From positions 62,001 through 126,000 of the forward strand of contig CAXXFR010000029.1 in NCBI GenBank assembly GCA_963667455.2: a stretch of DNA of 64,000 bases. Reading direction: 5' to 3'. Made by a program: the position numbers and the translations under genes. Below the pieces are notes generated by a model. That model made no database searches, was not told where the DNA came from, and was given only the letters and a program-made list of their open reading frames with translations. This document shows, piece after piece, positions 1 through 8,628 of this stretch. Positions within the stretch are counted from its first letter, which is position 1. Each line of letters begins with the position of its first letter. This stretch comes from Bin55 sp963667455 (GTDB taxonomy: Bacteria; Pseudomonadota; Gammaproteobacteria; Pseudomonadales; Azotimanducaceae).

Positions 1-712
1 GGGCCAACGCACCTAGTGCATCGGTCAACTGAATCTCTCCACCGTAGCCAGGACCCGTCCGTTCTAGCTCTTCAAAAATTTCTGGTATCAGAAGATAGCG
101 GCCGACCACTCCAAATTGACTGGGTGCCTCGTCAGGAGCTGGCTTTTCAATCAGATTCTTGACGCGAAACGTTCCATCAGACTGCTCGACACCGTCGATG
201 ATTCCGTAGCGCGGTGTCATTTCGGAAGGAACGCGTTGAACGGCGACAACGCAACACTCATGACGCTCGTAGACATTAATGAGTTGTGCCAACACACCTC
301 GATCAGGATGTAGGCAGAGGTCGTCCGCCAGAACGACGCCGAAAGGTTCCTTTCCGATAAGAACCCTTCCGCATAAGACAGCATGACCCGTGCCAGCCAT
401 TTCCCCCTGCCTTGTATAAGCGAACGTACAGGATTCGATCAGCGTAGCTAGGCTCTCCAACATTGCGGCTCGGCTTGTACCTCGAAGATGATTTTCAAGT
501 TCGAAGTTGGCATCAAAGTGGTCCTCGATCGCCCGTTTTCCTCGGCCTGTGACGAAACCAATCTCTGTCAAACCAGCTTCCACTGCCTCTTCGACCCCAT
601 ATTGGATCAGAGGCTTTTCCAAGATGGGAAGCATCTCCTTGGGCATCGCCTTTGTAGCTGGAAGGAACCTGGTCCCGTAGCCACCAGCGAGAAACAAACA
701 CTTCTTCAGCAC
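1..712 (-). CDS. galU: UTP-glucose-1-phosphate uridylyltransferase (partial)
   Basis: Makes UDP-glucose from UTP and glucose-1-phosphate in the cytoplasm, a precursor for cell-envelope sugars. The minus-strand frame opens with a nucleotidyltransferase signature (LAGGYGTRFLPATK) and continues with the GalU-like blocks LEKPLIQYGVEEA, GHAVLCG and GYGGEIQLTDAL. The frame leaves the window at base 1, so the C-terminus is missing. I place the start at GTG 712-710. An AGGAG lies about 10 bases upstream of it. An ATT directly before the GTG has better spacing (7 bases) and cannot be excluded, given the ATT start proposed for argS in this window. It is transcribed away from the window, downstream of lolE on the same strand. 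Confidence 0.9.
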   Translation of the reverse strand, partial: MLKKCLFLAGGYGTRFLPATKAMPKEMLPILEKPLIQYGVEEAVEAGLTEIGFVTGRGKRAIEDHFDANFELENHLRGTSRAAMLESLATLIESCTFAYTRQGEMAGTGHAVLCGRVLIGKEPFGVVLADDLCLHPDRGVLAQLINVYERHECCVVAVQRVPSEMTPRYGIIDGVEQSDGTFRVKNLIEKPAPDEAPSQFGVVGRYLLIPEIFEELERTGPGYGGEIQLTDALGALA

Positions 713-754
713 AATTCTGGAACTCCTACAAGCACGTCCAGCCGACCGTTTCGT

Positions 755-1948
755 TTAGGTGGGACTGTGCAGTGCTTCAATGGGATTGGTACGCAATACT
801 AGCGATAGTGGACGTACAACGCCCAGACCAGCGATGAGCAACGACACTGTTGCGGTGATGGTTACGTCCGCAACTCGCAAGTCAGGACGAATTCCAGCGA
901 ACGCAGTTAGTTCGACGGATTGTTCAAACAACTGTGCAAGGAACTGAACGATGCCTCCAATTCCGTGGCTAATAAGCGACCCAGACACAACACCAATCGC
1001 AACACCGCAAACCACAATCAGCAAACCGTGGACTGCAAACGCAAGCTGCACTATCTTCGGGTCAGCTCCGAGAGTCTGAAGGATCGCTATGTCAGCCTTC
1101 TTGGAATTAATCAACATTGCTTGTCCCGAGACAATGTTGAGTGAAGCGAGTGCTACGACGAACATCAGCAAAACCGACAGTATCGCCTTCTCAATACTGA
1201 CTGCTCGAAAGTAGTCCGCGAACTCCTGGCTCCATGTTCTGGAGCCGGGCACATCCTGCATCAACTCATCAGCCAACCACGGATTCGACATCGTAATGCG
1301 CCAATCGACTTGATTCGGCTGCAATACGCCGGTCTTGATCAAGTCATCGATTCGAACCACCACGTTAGGCCCATAGAAATACATCGGAGGACTGTCGGCA
1401 TTGGAAATCCCGTAACGAAAAGCCACACTTCGAGACAGCACTCCTTGGAATGTTGGCACTGCAAACGTCAACGTGTATCTGCTAGGGGTTCGCCAGTTCC
1501 GGGGTACGGATCGAACCAAGGCGAGCATGGGTGTATCGTCTGTGATCGAGTCCAAACCGTTCGGCTGCGCCTGCGAAATGTAGTCTCTCAACGACTCGAC
1601 TGCGTACACCATCACACCGTCGCTGGACGAATCGGTGTTTCTGAGGGCAAAGATTTCAACGAATCGTTCAACTTTGACTATTCCATTCGTGTCGCGAAGT
1701 CGCTCGATCAATTCTGCGGTGCCACTCTCATGGGGAACTACAGCATGAGGGACGGACTGAAACACATCCTGCTCAACCGTTCGCAACAAACCGTTGTGCA
1801 TCGCCACGACAACGATCAATAGTGTGATTCCCAAGACCAATCCACCGGTAGACACCCAATTGATTAGTCTGCTGACTCGACGATTGCGTGAACGCACGTA
1901 GCGCAAGCCCATCCAAAAAGCAAGACCGACTCGAGACTTAGGGAGCAC
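755..1948 (-). CDS. lolE: Lipoprotein-releasing system permease LolE
   Basis: Inner-membrane subunit of the LolCDE transporter, which extracts outer-membrane lipoproteins from the inner membrane and hands them to LolA. The 397-residue protein has the MacB/FtsX-like layout: an N-terminal membrane segment (about 27-50), a periplasmic domain of about 200 residues, and three C-terminal membrane segments (about 250-278, 297-325, 365-385). The cytoplasmic coupling region reads KKADIAILQTLGA. The start is GTG at 1948, overlapping the end of lolD by 11 bases. It aligns with the short pre-membrane leader of LolC/LolE proteins (WMGLRYVRSR). It is the last gene of lolC-lolD-lolE. LolC and LolE are close paralogues, so the letter is assigned by position after lolD. 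Confidence 0.88.
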   Translation of the reverse strand: MLPKSRVGLAFWMGLRYVRSRNRRVSRLINWVSTGGLVLGITLLIVVVAMHNGLLRTVEQDVFQSVPHAVVPHESGTAELIERLRDTNGIVKVERFVEIFALRNTDSSSDGVMVYAVESLRDYISQAQPNGLDSITDDTPMLALVRSVPRNWRTPSRYTLTFAVPTFQGVLSRSVAFRYGISNADSPPMYFYGPNVVVRIDDLIKTGVLQPNQVDWRITMSNPWLADELMQDVPGSRTWSQEFADYFRAVSIEKAILSVLLMFVVALASLNIVSGQAMLINSKKADIAILQTLGADPKIVQLAFAVHGLLIVVCGVAIGVVSGSLISHGIGGIVQFLAQLFEQSVELTAFAGIRPDLRVADVTITATVSLLIAGLGVVRPLSLVLRTNPIEALHSPT

Positions 1949-2624
1949 TGGAACGCAATACCCCTTCTTCCAACCACAAAGTGCGCTGCATACGTTTCGA
2001 GACAGCTGGGTCGTGTGTGACCACTAGGAAAGCGGTCTGCACACTGTCGCCGATTGACTCAATGAGCCGCAACACGCCATCGGCGTTGTACGAATCCAAG
2101 TTACCGGTCAGCTCATCGCCCAGCACCACAGCCGGTTCGACCACCAATGCTCGTGCCACTGCCACACGTTGCTTCTCGCCGCCAGACAGCTTGTGAGGAA
2201 GGTGACTCAAACGGTCGCCCAGACCAACTATACGCAAGATGTTCTCCGCTTTTGCCACTCCGTCGGCAGCCGTAGAACCCCCTCGAATCCACAACGGCAT
2301 AGCAACATTCTCGAGTGCTGTGAACTCCGGCAACAAATGGTGGAACTGGTAGACAAATCCCATCGAAGTACTACGAATCCGTGCTCTTTCGGTAGTGTTG
2401 GCCCCACTCATGGAATTGCCGGCGATCTCCACCTCGCCCGAATCCAAGTCATCGAGACCCGCGAGAATGTGCAACAGTGTGCTCTTGCCGGATCCTGAAC
2501 GACCCAGGATCGCTACACGCTCGCCAGCCGCAACCGACAAACTGACATCTTGAAGTATCTCAAGCGAGCGTTCTCCATCTCGGTACGACTTCCTGACCGA
2601 CTTTGCGAGAACCACGTCAGTCAT
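1938..2624 (-). CDS. lolD: Lipoprotein-releasing system ATP-binding protein LolD
   Basis: ATPase that powers lipoprotein release by LolC/LolE. It has a Walker A motif GRSGSGKS at 41-48, the ABC signature LSGGE at 146-150 and a Walker B ending in VVLGDE with catalytic Glu 171, followed by TGNLDS. The 228-residue length is normal for LolD. A longer open frame extends to 2705, but I start at ATG 2624. That start gives the usual N-terminus (MTDVVLAKSVRKSY) and an 8-base overlap with the end of lolC, typical of translational coupling; the extra codons would lie inside lolC. One small oddity is Leu in place of the usual Pro after the catalytic Glu (GDELTG rather than DEPTG). Confidence 0.95.
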   Translation of the reverse strand: MTDVVLAKSVRKSYRDGERSLEILQDVSLSVAAGERVAILGRSGSGKSTLLHILAGLDDLDSGEVEIAGNSMSGANTTERARIRSTSMGFVYQFHHLLPEFTALENVAMPLWIRGGSTAADGVAKAENILRIVGLGDRLSHLPHKLSGGEKQRVAVARALVVEPAVVLGDELTGNLDSYNADGVLRLIESIGDSVQTAFLVVTHDPAVSKRMQRTLWLEEGVLRSSAP

Positions 2625-3918
2625 GTCGAAGCACCGTTGCCGGATTGAGCTGCGCCGCTCGAATGGATGGAACGAGAATCGCCAGCAGACACAAGACGAG
2701 CCCAATTGCCAACACCGTTACGAAATCTGAGAAAGCAAATCGCACATTCAAGGAGTGAACGAAGTACTCGGACAAAAGCGAAGTGTTGAGAACCGATTCA
2801 ATCCACGGGAAACCGATTTCCAAAATCCAGCCGATCACCACCCCGAGGACGCAACCGAGTACGAGCCCGACACAGGAGATTGAGAATCCTGCAACCAGAA
2901 AGGCAGACGAAATGAGTCGACGATTTCCGCCAAGCGTTCGTAACACCGCTACATCCCGACTCCTCTCGGAAATCATGACAACAACGGTCGATACCAAATT
3001 GAAGGCGGCCACCGCGACGAGCAACGAGAAAATCACAAGCAGAACATAGCGAGACGACATCACAGCACCGTAGAGATAGCCGTATTGCTCCGCCCAGGAA
3101 TTGGAGTACATGGACGGATCGTCAAGAGACAACGTGAGATCGAACGCTAGCTGCGGAGCAGAGAACGGATCATCCACTTGTAACTTATAGGCTGTCGCTC
3201 CTTCACGAATACGTAAAAGACGTGCAGCATCGTCGATGTGCATGTACGCACGATTTCGATCCAAGAATGTAGACGTCTCCACGACCCCAGCAATTCTGGC
3301 TCGTTTTTGGCGAGGCAGATAGCCAAGCAGAGTTACTTGGCTGGAAGGAAGGAGGATCGTGAGGAAGTCTCCTTTCGTAACTCCAAGCCGAGACGCAGAG
3401 ACGCTTCCAATCAGCAATTCGAACGAGCCAGGTTGAAGACGAGCAAATTGTTGGGGGTCGACAAAATCCTGAAGCTTCGATGCGTTGTGGTGAGTTTCCG
3501 GCACAATGCCTTCGAGAACCACAGGCTCTGTGGCCCCGCTACGGGTCCGTCCAATCGAACCATCGTTGAGATTGCCGCCGTCCTCATCGGATCTCATTTC
3601 AGAGCGAGAACTGACTAGCATTGCCATTCCTTCAATAGCTGGAGACCCAGCGTTGATGTGATCGAGCTGTCTGACTTCTCGGTCCACCGCTTTGGCATCA
3701 AATGGACCATCCAAGGAATGAATCGAGACATGAGGCATTACTCCGAGTACACGATTGCGCAGCTCGTATTCAAAGCCGGAAAGGACAGCTTGAACTACGA
3801 GAAGAATGGCAATCGAGAGAGCTAACCCCAATACTGCTAGAGATGCGACCGAGGAGAGAAAGTCTCGCGGCGAAAGCACATAGCGAACACCCACCGACAA
3901 TGCTAAAGGCAACTTCAT
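2617..3918 (-). CDS. lolC: Lipoprotein-releasing system permease LolC
   Basis: First gene of lolCDE and one of the two membrane subunits that extract lipoproteins from the inner membrane. The 433-residue protein opens with LALSVGVRYV, then has a membrane segment near 22-48, a periplasmic domain, and three membrane segments near 283-312, 330-355 and 395-418. The coupling region is SERSRDVAVLRTLGG and the C-terminus is LNPATVLRHD. I use ATG 3918; a TTG codon sits immediately before it. The periplasmic domain holds a Gly/Asn/Ser-rich stretch at about 107-130 (SDEDGGNLNDGSIG), probably a surface loop. The 323 bases upstream contain no recognisable gene and should hold the operon promoter. Confidence 0.9.
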   Translation of the reverse strand: MKLPLALSVGVRYVLSPRDFLSSVASLAVLGLALSIAILLVVQAVLSGFEYELRNRVLGVMPHVSIHSLDGPFDAKAVDREVRQLDHINAGSPAIEGMAMLVSSRSEMRSDEDGGNLNDGSIGRTRSGATEPVVLEGIVPETHHNASKLQDFVDPQQFARLQPGSFELLIGSVSASRLGVTKGDFLTILLPSSQVTLLGYLPRQKRARIAGVVETSTFLDRNRAYMHIDDAARLLRIREGATAYKLQVDDPFSAPQLAFDLTLSLDDPSMYSNSWAEQYGYLYGAVMSSRYVLLVIFSLLVAVAAFNLVSTVVVMISERSRDVAVLRTLGGNRRLISSAFLVAGFSISCVGLVLGCVLGVVIGWILEIGFPWIESVLNTSLLSEYFVHSLNVRFAFSDFVTVLAIGLVLCLLAILVPSIRAAQLNPATVLRHD

Positions 3919-4241
3919 CAAGCTAAGACTTCGACCGCCCCAGTCGGTTTCTAAGACACACGACTCTCACGAATCATTCCATTTTCCTTGCGATTCAAAT
4001 TCAGATTGTGCTGTCACAATATTCTCCACTTGCAGACCGACAGCGTCGTGGGTGTGGACTCCAACTCTTCTCCTGTGGTTTCCTCCCAAGACCCAAGGCT
4101 AGTAGCTTTGTAAGTCTTGCTTGCTCCGGTTGTTCCAGCACTCCGGCGTTGTCGATCCCTAGCTGACTCCCACCCAAAAGGCCTTTCGGTCCACTCGCTT
4201 CGCGTCTTGGGCACGCGAGCATCAATGTCAGCTAGCACGGT
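3919..4241. other. Intergenic stretch between apbE and lolC
   Basis: The 323 bases lie between the end of apbE and the start of lolC, both on the minus strand. Two overlapping open frames of 74 codons are present on the minus strand (about 4001-4225 and 4014-4238). Neither has a recognisable motif, signal or good ribosome binding site, and neither resembles the NqrM-type small proteins sometimes found beside apbE. The lolCDE promoter is expected here, but I could not pick a convincing one. Confidence 0.5.
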
Positions 4242-5255
4242 TTATCGACTTGTCTTCAACTGCATTGCTGGAGATTCCAGTACGTCAACGGTCTCCGACG
4301 ATTGAGCCCTTGTGAAGAACATTGCAGCAACGTTATCGGTGCTTGCAAACTTGTAGCCCTCGTCTGTGCCCATTACAAAGAGTGCAGTCGCAAGCGCATC
4401 GGCCTCTGCAGTCGTTTCAGCCCAGACAGTCACGCTAGCCAAATCATGCTCAACAGGATAGCCAGTGTGCGGGTCAAGAATGTGCGTGTATTCTCCAGAA
4501 TCAAGGGTTCGGACGTTCCTATAGCTTCCGGTCGTAGCAACTGCGCCAGCAACAATCTGTAACGACTTGAACACCCGTCCGGATCCGTCCGGATACTCAA
4601 TGCCTATTTGCCAAGGCTTCAAGTTTGCGTTGCGTCCCTGCACCCGGATCTCGCCACCCACGTCAACCAAGAAGTCTGTGCAGCCCATGGAACTCAGCAC
4701 CTCAGCAAGCTGGTCCACTCCGAATCCCTTGGCAATCGCCGAGAGATCGATGGACAGAGGTCTTTTCTTTAGCAAAGACGATGGTTCAAAACGATATTCA
4801 AGTGCTTGGTAGTCCACTGAAGCAAGAAGCCTTTGAACTGTTTCGTCGGTCGGCGCAACATCTGTACGTTGCGGACCAAAACCCCATGCCGCGACGAGAG
4901 GTTCGATGGTGACGTCCAGTCTTCCCTGTGTTTCGCTGCTTACCCTCTCGGCGATGGCTATCACTTCAACCAAAGATGGCTCCACTGGAAACCATGAATC
5001 CACAGGATGCCGATTGAACTGCGAAACTGTCGAGTCGGCTCGATAATTGGACATGACCTGCTCGACTCGGTCGAGTTCGGTCTCGAATTCGGTGGCGGAC
5101 GGATTGGATGGACAGTTGGAGACTACACGGAAATAGGTCCCCATTGTGGTTCCGGTCGTGGTTTCGAAGTCTGGACCGGCGCATGCACTCGTCAATGCAA
5201 CCAGCGCTAGACAAATCGAAACCCGTAGCAACGTAGATTTCAGCAGGCAAACCAA
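4242..5255 (-). CDS. apbE: FAD:protein FMN transferase ApbE, lipoprotein
   Basis: Transfers FMN from FAD onto a threonine of target proteins on the periplasmic side; known targets include RnfG/RnfD and NqrB/NqrC. The 337-residue protein starts with a lipoprotein signal whose lipobox LTSAC puts the acylated cysteine at 25. It then shows the ApbE landmarks TTMGTYFRV (about 36-44), a KGFGVDQLAEVL segment, LVDVGGEIRVQGRN and the late ADALATALFVMG metal-site region. The start is TTG 5255; no better in-frame ATG precedes the signal peptide. The rnf operon at 29.8-33.9 kb supplies the likely substrates. RnfD has an intact GAT acceptor motif and RnfG a variant one. apbE is transcribed divergently from the cyclophilin gene. 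Confidence 0.93.
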   Translation of the reverse strand: MVCLLKSTLLRVSICLALVALTSACAGPDFETTTGTTMGTYFRVVSNCPSNPSATEFETELDRVEQVMSNYRADSTVSQFNRHPVDSWFPVEPSLVEVIAIAERVSSETQGRLDVTIEPLVAAWGFGPQRTDVAPTDETVQRLLASVDYQALEYRFEPSSLLKKRPLSIDLSAIAKGFGVDQLAEVLSSMGCTDFLVDVGGEIRVQGRNANLKPWQIGIEYPDGSGRVFKSLQIVAGAVATTGSYRNVRTLDSGEYTHILDPHTGYPVEHDLASVTVWAETTAEADALATALFVMGTDEGYKFASTDNVAAMFFTRAQSSETVDVLESPAMQLKTSR

Positions 5256-5638
5256 CCTGAGTTGAACCTAGATCAATCTCTATTTATTTCAATTCACGGA
5301 ACTAAATACTTGATTTATATAAATAAAAGTGATACCCATGCGAAATCCGAAGCTACAATTAAGCACCCTACTGAACGGCACAGCGTTTTCTCAACTGCCT
5401 TGAGGAACGAACAGTCCAAACCATCGGGTCTCAAGCATATCTGAACTCCATAAGAACGTCTGCTGACCCGTGCGACTCCCAGCCTTACAACGTCAATCGC
5501 GTCTGCCGAATGTCGACAACCAAATTCCGTTTTCTCCGAGCCAACCATCAACCCGCCACCGAGCTGCAAGTGGTTCTCTACAATTGGAACACTTTCAACG
5601 GCACCTGCCTCACCACTTTGGAGGATTAACGTCGACTC
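5256..5638. promoter_or_regulatory. Divergent promoter region, apbE / cyclophilin
   Basis: This 383-base gap separates two divergently transcribed genes, so both promoters are expected here. The part nearest apbE (about 5276-5370) is clearly richer in A and T than its surroundings. It holds a TTTATATAAATAAAA block near 5315-5330 that contains TATA-like -10 candidates on both strands. I could not pair these with convincing -35 boxes. A GAGGA ribosome binding site for the cyclophilin lies at 5621-5625. Confidence 0.45.
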
Positions 5639-6259
5639 ATGAAGACAGTTCGAAATCTGCTGTGCATCGCGACATCACTCTTGGTCGTTGCAACCACGGC
5701 GCAGGAAGTCAGCGATGAGAAAAAAGAACCAGCGGAAGAAAAAGAAATGAATCCGAAAGTACTCTTTGAGACGTCACACGGCGACATCATGATCGAACTC
5801 GATGCTGAGAAAGCGCCGCTGACGGTCAAACACTTTCTCGACCTGGTTGACGAAGGCCACTATGACGGAATTATTTTTCATAGAGCGGTCAAAGGATTTG
5901 TCATACAAGCCGGATCTTTCGATCAGGACTCAAAGCCTCGCAACGTTGGAACAACAGTCAAGAACGAAGCCAGCAACGGACTCAAGAATGACAAAGGCAC
6001 GGTTTCGATGGCCCGCACATCCGATCCGGACTCCGCCGCCGCCGATTTCTTCATCAACACAGTGGACAACGACTTCCTCAACCCCACGCGCAACAGCGCC
6101 GGTTACGCCGTGTTCGGCAAGGTCATTCGTGGAATGGAGGTTGTACATGCAATCGAAGACATGGAAGTACACACCAAGGAGATTCAAGGGCAGAAATTTC
6201 CAGATTTCCCGAAGGAGACGGTTGTCATTACGAGTGCCAGCAGAGCGCGTTCGGAGTAG
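5639..6259 (+). CDS. ppiA: Periplasmic peptidyl-prolyl cis-trans isomerase (cyclophilin)
   Basis: Isomerises Xaa-Pro bonds in exported proteins. The 206-residue protein has a Sec signal peptide ending near residue 21 (VVATTA, then QE), a short acidic/lysine-rich linker (about 22-37), and a complete cyclophilin domain from about 40 to 203. The catalytic arginine lies in IIFHRAV (Arg82), followed by GFVIQAGSF. The blocks NEASNGLKNDKGTVSMARTS and FFINTVDNDFLN match the bacterial PpiA/PpiB type. The start ATG 5639 is preceded by GAGGA at 5621-5625. The next gene follows after 68 bases on the same strand. The exported location points to PpiA rather than cytoplasmic PpiB. Confidence 0.9.
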   Translation: MKTVRNLLCIATSLLVVATTAQEVSDEKKEPAEEKEMNPKVLFETSHGDIMIELDAEKAPLTVKHFLDLVDEGHYDGIIFHRAVKGFVIQAGSFDQDSKPRNVGTTVKNEASNGLKNDKGTVSMARTSDPDSAAADFFINTVDNDFLNPTRNSAGYAVFGKVIRGMEVVHAIEDMEVHTKEIQGQKFPDFPKETVVITSASRARSE

Positions 6260-6327
6260 GCGCGCTTCCTCCAACCTACTGGCTTCTGCCTTGATCGGCC
6301 GAAGCATTGCCACAAGAGACTTGATTC

Positions 6328-6903
6328 ATGGATAAGAAACTTTTGCTCGTAGCGGCACTGATAGGAGTCGGACTATTCTGGAGTGCTTTGGCCGCAGAAA
6401 TCACACTCCGATTCCTCTCAGACAATTTCATTGCTCTCTTCATTTTGGTGTTCCTTTCCTGCCTGTGTTCAGGATTGATCGTCTATCGGCTCAATGTCCG
6501 AATTCCAACAGCCAGGGCCGACACGGGTCGGTCGGCGCAACGAAGTCGCAACTCCAACCGGTCGCGACCCCAGTCGAATCGTCAGCAAAGAACAGAGTCC
6601 TCCGCTGGAGGTTCTGGTGAACGAGGAAAGCAACCACAACGTAGTCGCAACAATCAACGATCACAAGGGGCAAGACGGTCCCGCCGCACTCCCGCCAGGA
6701 TGAAGGGGCGAGTAAAGTCCTATTCGTCTCGCCAAGCTTATGGGTTCGTCATAGCGGATTCTGGAGAACAGGCGTTCTTCCACAAGACCAACCTTGACTC
6801 CAGCGTAGACGAACAGAAGATCAAGACGGATACGCCCGTTACCTTCGAGATGCGAAAAGGCGACCGCGGACCTATCGCCGTCAAGATTCGGATTGCCGAC
6901 TAA
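6328..6903 (+). CDS. Membrane-anchored cold-shock-domain protein
   Basis: The 191-residue protein has two predicted membrane helices (about 5-23 and 34-54), then about 70 residues very rich in Arg, Ser, Gln and Asn (about 58-122), then one cold-shock domain at 123-190. The domain shows degenerate forms of both nucleic-acid-binding motifs: QAYGFVIA for RNP1 and EQAFFHKTNL for RNP2. Cold-shock domains bind single-stranded RNA or DNA; the anchor would hold one at the inner membrane with an RNA-sticky basic linker. Only the domain fold is recognised and the biological role is unknown. Its stop codon lies directly against the argS ribosome binding site, so the two genes are probably co-transcribed and translationally coupled. 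Confidence 0.8.
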   Translation: MDKKLLLVAALIGVGLFWSALAAEITLRFLSDNFIALFILVFLSCLCSGLIVYRLNVRIPTARADTGRSAQRSRNSNRSRPQSNRQQRTESSAGGSGERGKQPQRSRNNQRSQGARRSRRTPARMKGRVKSYSSRQAYGFVIADSGEQAFFHKTNLDSSVDEQKIKTDTPVTFEMRKGDRGPIAVKIRIAD

Positions 6904-6915
6904 GGATCCCACATT
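6902..6915 (+). promoter_or_regulatory. argS ribosome binding site and ATT start codon
   Basis: AAGGA at 6902-6906 overlaps the TAA stop of the preceding gene (6901-6903) and stands 6 bases before ATT at 6913-6915. In the argS frame there is no ATG, GTG or TTG between the in-frame TAA at 6901 and ATG 7132. Starting at 7132 would delete the conserved first 73 residues. A CTG at 6919 is the only other near-cognate start close by, with a less favourable 12-base spacing. Confidence 0.7.
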
Positions 6916-8628
6916 AACCTGCGAGACGAACTCGCACAGCGACTCGAGACAGCTCTAGCCGGTGCGGGCGTTGACAATCCAGATGCGCTTGTCACACAAG
7001 CGAGTCGCCCCGAGTTTGGCGACTACCAAGCCAACGGTGCTCTGGGGATTGCAAAACGGCTGCGCACCAATCCCCGAACTCTAGCACAGCAGGTCGTAGA
7101 GTCCGATGCTCTCTCAGGTGTTGCCGCCGAGATGTCGGTAGCTGGTCCTGGGTTCATCAACATCTCCTTGAGCGATGAGTATCTGGCACGTTGCCTTGCC
7201 GAACATCCATTGTGCGAACCGACTGCTCAGCCTCGAAGGATCGTCGTCGACTACTCGTCTCCCAACGTTGCCAAGGAAATGCACGTCGGACACCTTCGCA
7301 GCACCGTCATCGGAGATGCGATTGTTCGGATGTTGACGCTTGCGGGTCACACAGTCATTCGACAAAACCATGTGGGAGATTGGGGCACCAGCTTCGGCCG
7401 CCTCATCGCGTATCTGGATGATCTCGATTCGACCGAGCTCGTCGAGAACAATCTTCGCGACATTGAGAGGCTCTACGTTGCCGCAAGTAGACGATTCGAA
7501 GAAGACACCGATTTCGCAAACCGTGCGCGCGCCGCCGTGCTGAAACTGCAAGAGCAGGATTCAGGTGTGCTCAGAACTTGGCAACAGTTCATCGATGTCT
7601 CGTTGACCCACATGCAGCAAATTTACGAGCGCTTGGACATTCTCCTGACCCCGGACGATGTTCGGGGCGAGAGTACCTACAACAGAGAGCTCCCGGGCAT
7701 CATTTCTTCTCTGCGAAGTGCCGAGTTACTGGTGGAATCCGATGGAGCGCAATGCGTCTTCGTGGAGGGATTCAAGGGCAAGGATGGCAATCCTTTACCG
7801 ATGATCGTCCAAAAGTCCGATGGCGGCTATCTCTACCACACAACCGATCTTGCAACGCTGCGACATCGCTGCGGAGAACTTCACGCTGATCAAGTCATCT
7901 ATTTCACCGACGCTCGCCAAATCTTGCACTTCGAGCTGTTGTTTGCGGTTGCGAGGATGGCCCGATTCGCCGGCTCAAAAACTCGGCTAGAACATCAAAT
8001 CTTTGGATCGATCCTCAACGCAGACGGCGAGCCGTTCAAGACCCGATCAGGAGAGAACATCCTCTTGTCCGATCTGATCGACGAAGCCGAAAAGCGAGCA
8101 CTGGACATAGTGTCGGAGAAGAGCCCGCATCTTGCAAGTTCAGCTCAACAGGAAATCGCTCATCTCGTTGCCATTGGGGCTATCAAGTACGCAGATCTTT
8201 CCAAGAACAGGATTCACGACTACAAGTTCAATTGGGACTCAATGCTTGCCCTTGAAGGAAACACAGCACCGTACCTTCAATATGCGTTCGCCCGGATCAA
8301 TGCAATTTTCGTGAGGGGAAACATCGACAAGGACGCAGTGAATCGTGAAGCCGTTCTTATCGAACAGCCTGAAGAACACGACCTAGCAGTCAGATTACTG
8401 AGATTCCAGGAGGTCCTCGACCAAGCAGTCGAAGAGTGCAAGGCACACTACCTCTGCAACTACCTTTACGATCTCACAGTGCACTTCACCAGGTTCTACG
8501 AGAGGTGCAATGTGCTGAACGCAGAATCCAAGACTCGTCAGAGCAGACTCGTGCTCTGTGCGCTTACCGCAGATGCCCTACAAACAGGACTGGGCTGTCT
8601 GGGAATCGCAACTCTGACTAGGATGTAG
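6913..8628 (+). CDS. argS: Arginyl-tRNA synthetase (ATT start)
   Basis: Charges tRNA-Arg with arginine. Reading from ATT 6913 gives 571 residues, close to the usual length for class I ArgRS. The N-terminal additional domain is present (FGDYQANGAL), followed by AGPGFINI, the HIGH-type motif HVGH at 124-127 in KEMHVGHLRSTVIGD, and the ArgRS-specific FKTRSGENI region in place of a classical KMSKS. The C-terminal anticodon-binding domain is intact (FTRFYERCNVL). The first ATG in frame (7132) would remove 73 residues that are clearly homologous to other ArgRS. The frame opens directly after the TAA of the upstream cold-shock gene. The 3' end overlaps the convergent desaturase gene by 11 bases. Confidence 0.93.
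   Translation: MNLRDELAQRLETALAGAGVDNPDALVTQASRPEFGDYQANGALGIAKRLRTNPRTLAQQVVESDALSGVAAEMSVAGPGFINISLSDEYLARCLAEHPLCEPTAQPRRIVVDYSSPNVAKEMHVGHLRSTVIGDAIVRMLTLAGHTVIRQNHVGDWGTSFGRLIAYLDDLDSTELVENNLRDIERLYVAASRRFEEDTDFANRARAAVLKLQEQDSGVLRTWQQFIDVSLTHMQQIYERLDILLTPDDVRGESTYNRELPGIISSLRSAELLVESDGAQCVFVEGFKGKDGNPLPMIVQKSDGGYLYHTTDLATLRHRCGELHADQVIYFTDARQILHFELLFAVARMARFAGSKTRLEHQIFGSILNADGEPFKTRSGENILLSDLIDEAEKRALDIVSEKSPHLASSAQQEIAHLVAIGAIKYADLSKNRIHDYKFNWDSMLALEGNTAPYLQYAFARINAIFVRGNIDKDAVNREAVLIEQPEEHDLAVRLLRFQEVLDQAVEECKAHYLCNYLYDLTVHFTRFYERCNVLNAESKTRQSRLVLCALTADALQTGLGCLGIATLTRM

Noticed and set aside
710..715. ATT as start codon of galU
   Set aside because: The spacing to AGGAG is slightly better, but the adjacent GTG is a normal start and gives a complete protein, so no unusual start is needed.
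1310..1822. 170-codon plus-strand frame inside lolE
   Set aside because: It lies wholly inside a clear lolE gene on the other strand and has no family features; a shadow frame.
4001..4238. Two minus-strand frames of 74 codons between apbE and lolC
   Set aside because: They overlap each other in different frames, have no motif or ribosome binding site, and do not resemble NqrM-type proteins.
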